Shown piece after piece: positions 53,656 to 55,005 of a stretch of 55,005 nt of DNA; within the stretch, counting starts at the first letter, position 1, and each line of letters opens with the position of its first letter. The stretch is from NCBI RefSeq assembly GCF_021474685.1, contig NZ_JAKEIT010000016.1:1-55005 (forward strand), in the 5' to 3' direction. The stretch comes from Tetragenococcus halophilus (GTDB lineage Bacteria > Bacillota > Bacilli > Lactobacillales > Enterococcaceae). Position numbers and translations under genes: made by a program. Below the pieces are notes generated by a model that did not search any database, was not told the DNA's origin, and saw only the letters and a program-made list of their open reading frames with translations.

Positions 53656-54390
53656 TTATTCATTATTACGAATGTGTCGAACCTTATAGTGAAACTGATC
53701 TGCTCTAGCTACGCTTAATGTATATTCAATCACCTCGTTTTTCATATTATAAGTTAGACGAATTAAATGCAGCACTGGTGAACCGGAACGGATTCTTAAA
53801 ACTTCAGCATCTTCTTCTGCGGCAATACTTGCGTAAAATTCTTCATCTGCTAAACGAATTTTTTGTGCAAAATCTTCGGAAAAAACATCATATAAAGGCT
53901 TTTGCTCTAATTGTTCTTTTTCTAATGACAAAAATGGTTTTATAGGTAAATAAGAAGTCTCAACCATTAAAGGTTCATCATCTGCCAAACGTAACCTTCT
54001 TACCTTATAGACTGTATCTCCTAACGAAATTTGCAAAGACTTTGCAATTCGCTTATCAGCTTCAACTTGTTCAAAAGATAAAATTTGGGTATTAGGTTTT
54101 CTTCCTATTTTTTTCATCTGCTCAGTAAAACTATAAACCCCAGCTAAATCAGCCGTTTTATTAGATAGCTCAGACACAAAAGTACCTTTACCGTGATGAC
54201 GATAAACATAACCATCACTTTCTAACTCCTGCAAAGCTAAACGTACTGTAGTACGACTAACACCAAATCTCTTTTCGATTTCTCTTTCAGATGGCAATTT
54301 ATCATGTACAACCATTTCATTTTCAATTTGATTTTTTAGAAAATCAATTAATTGATAATATAAAGGCTGACCATTTGATGTATTTTTCAT
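53656..54390 (-). CDS. GntR/HutC family repressor of the aga operon
   Basis: A 244-residue regulator: winged helix KLPSEREIEKRFGVSRTTVRLALQELESDGYVYRHHGKGTF (residues 30-70) and a UTRA ligand domain with VYKVRRLRLADDEPLMVETSYLP and GSPVLHLIRLTYN. UTRA proteins of this type (NagR, AgaR) sense phosphorylated amino sugars. ATG at 54390 follows GAGGAG; a ten-codon extension lacks one. First gene of the operon, autoregulated through the TATAAACAG site in its promoter. Confidence 0.9.
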   Translation of the reverse strand: MKNTSNGQPLYYQLIDFLKNQIENEMVVHDKLPSEREIEKRFGVSRTTVRLALQELESDGYVYRHHGKGTFVSELSNKTADLAGVYSFTEQMKKIGRKPNTQILSFEQVEADKRIAKSLQISLGDTVYKVRRLRLADDEPLMVETSYLPIKPFLSLEKEQLEQKPLYDVFSEDFAQKIRLADEEFYASIAAEEDAEVLRIRSGSPVLHLIRLTYNMKNEVIEYTLSVARADQFHYKVRHIRNNE

Positions 54391-54426
54391 AACTATCTCC
54401 TCGCTACTGGTAATAACCACAATATA

Positions 54427-54455
54427 AGTTTAAACTGTTTATACTAAGATGTCAA
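54427..54455 (-). promoter_or_regulatory. aga operon promoter with GntR operator
   Basis: Minus-strand TTGACA (54450-54455), 17 bases, TAAACT (54427-54432). The spacer holds TATAAACAG (54435-54443), shared with a second site upstream. Confidence 0.7.
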
Positions 54456-54526
54456 ATGAATTTTGATCAATTAAATAATAGATAAAATAAAGACTTTTCA
54501 TCCTTTAACTCGCTTTATATATACCC

Positions 54527-54539
54527 TATAAACAGTATA
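54527..54539. promoter_or_regulatory. second GntR-type operator
   Basis: TATAAACAGTATA on the plus strand repeats the TATAAACAG core of the promoter site in opposite orientation, about 90 bases away, allowing looping repression. Confidence 0.5.
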
Positions 54540-54946
54540 TTGATGTATTAAATAATATTCATTAATTTTTGAAAGCGATTTACAAAATAAGCTTATTTTG
54601 CTACTCTGTTTATGTGGTAGTGACCAGTTACGGTTTATTTATTTCTTTTTTCGAGACAATGTCATATATTAAAAATGTTTATCTGCCATCTATTGTAACG
54701 GAAAAAGAAACTGCTTTAAAAAACTAAAAATAATGTAAAAGGAGGTAGAACTGTATAAGTCAAGTTAGTGGATAAAAAATTCAAGTATGCTACTGGTAAC
54801 TATTTGTCAAAACAAAAGTGATTATTTCTAACGACGCTTTATCGGTCCAACATTCCAGCTTCTCTTAAAAGGAGCTCAACTAGGTTAAACGACAATTGTG
54901 TACAAGATGTAGGTTTTATAACGCATAATTTACGAGGAGAGATGAC
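54540..54946. other. 406-base non-coding stretch before the last gene
   Basis: I see no open frame with a ribosome binding site. AAAGGAGG at 54737-54744 has no start codon at useful distance. An AGCTTCTC / GGAGCT inverted repeat lies near 54851-54870. TGAAAGCGATTTACA near 54570 is a one-base-longer cre-like sequence. Probably the promoter and leader of the gene at 54947. Confidence 0.4.
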
Positions 54947-55005
54947 ATGAAAAAATATAACAAATTAAGTATTAAAAAAATTTTAGCTGTAGTTTTTACT
55001 TCTTT
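54947..55005 (+). CDS. start of a secreted or membrane protein (truncated by window end)
   Basis: ATG at 54947 follows GAGGAG by six bases and begins MKKYNKLSIKKILAVVF, a lysine-rich n-region followed by the start of a hydrophobic core, as in a signal peptide. Nineteen codons are visible; no function can be given. Confidence 0.6.
   Translation, partial: MKKYNKLSIKKILAVVFTS

Noticed and set aside
54540-54946. Cyclic di-AMP riboswitch before the last gene
   Set aside because: The conserved core motifs of that riboswitch class could not be found; only short inverted repeats are present.

Overview
The window is AT-rich Gram-positive DNA with strong AAGGAG-type ribosome binding sites, several GTG/TTG starts and dense short operons. 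An eight-to-nine gene Na+-type V-ATPase operon in the Enterococcus hirae ntp order (F-I-K-E-C-G-A-B-D), two mannose-family PTS operons, a sucrose locus and an L19 gene with a structured leader point to Enterococcaceae (Enterococcus or the halophilic relative Tetragenococcus). The very acidic extracellular domain of the ABC transporter at 4.3-6.6 kb would suit a salt-tolerant member, but the genus is an inference. No tRNA, rRNA, insertion sequence, CRISPR array or prophage was seen.

Layout. 0.1-4.1 kb: a 48-residue small protein, rplS, asd, a candidate plus-strand small RNA, and a GH13 neopullulanase with a CcpA cre site. 4.3-8.9 kb: a fused ABC ATPase/permease and an ABC-F protein preceded by a complete attenuator (promoter, 45-codon leader peptide, terminator). 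8.9-12.7 kb: a 41-bp repeat array, then DUF1015-serA-serC. 12.9-14.3 kb: PadR plus DUF1700 membrane partner. 14.3-18.0 kb: divergent scrK / scrB-scrR with two ScrR-type operators. 18.0-21.4 kb: LURP-one/SPFH pair, trhO and an alpha/beta hydrolase, followed by a second, 42-bp repeat array. 21.9-30.4 kb: the ntp operon, followed by an Rrf2 regulator, MgtC, a rhodanese lacking its catalytic Cys, a P1B-4-like metal ATPase, a deaminase and an SDR protein.

35.9-40.1 kb is the most accessory-looking part: a coiled-coil protein divergent from an XRE/S24 repressor with two matching 16-bp operators, facing a 942-residue fusion of a primase-like (AEP, TOTE-type) domain, an SF2 helicase and a PLD-like domain whose HxK motif is lost. 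40.3-46.7 kb is a fructoselysine/glucoselysine-type PTS operon driven by a LevR-type sigma-54 activator; its sigma-54 promoter lies inside the terminator hairpin of the activator gene. 46.9 kb is a DUF924 gene. 47.6-54.4 kb is a galactosamine/GalNAc PTS operon with AgaS, LacC and LacD converting the sugar phosphate through tagatose phosphates to triose phosphates under a GntR repressor. The window ends in a gene start with a signal peptide-like N terminus.

Together the genes serve carbohydrate import and breakdown (maltodextrin, sucrose, Amadori products, amino sugars), sodium extrusion, serine and aspartate-family synthesis, and stress or antibiotic responses.
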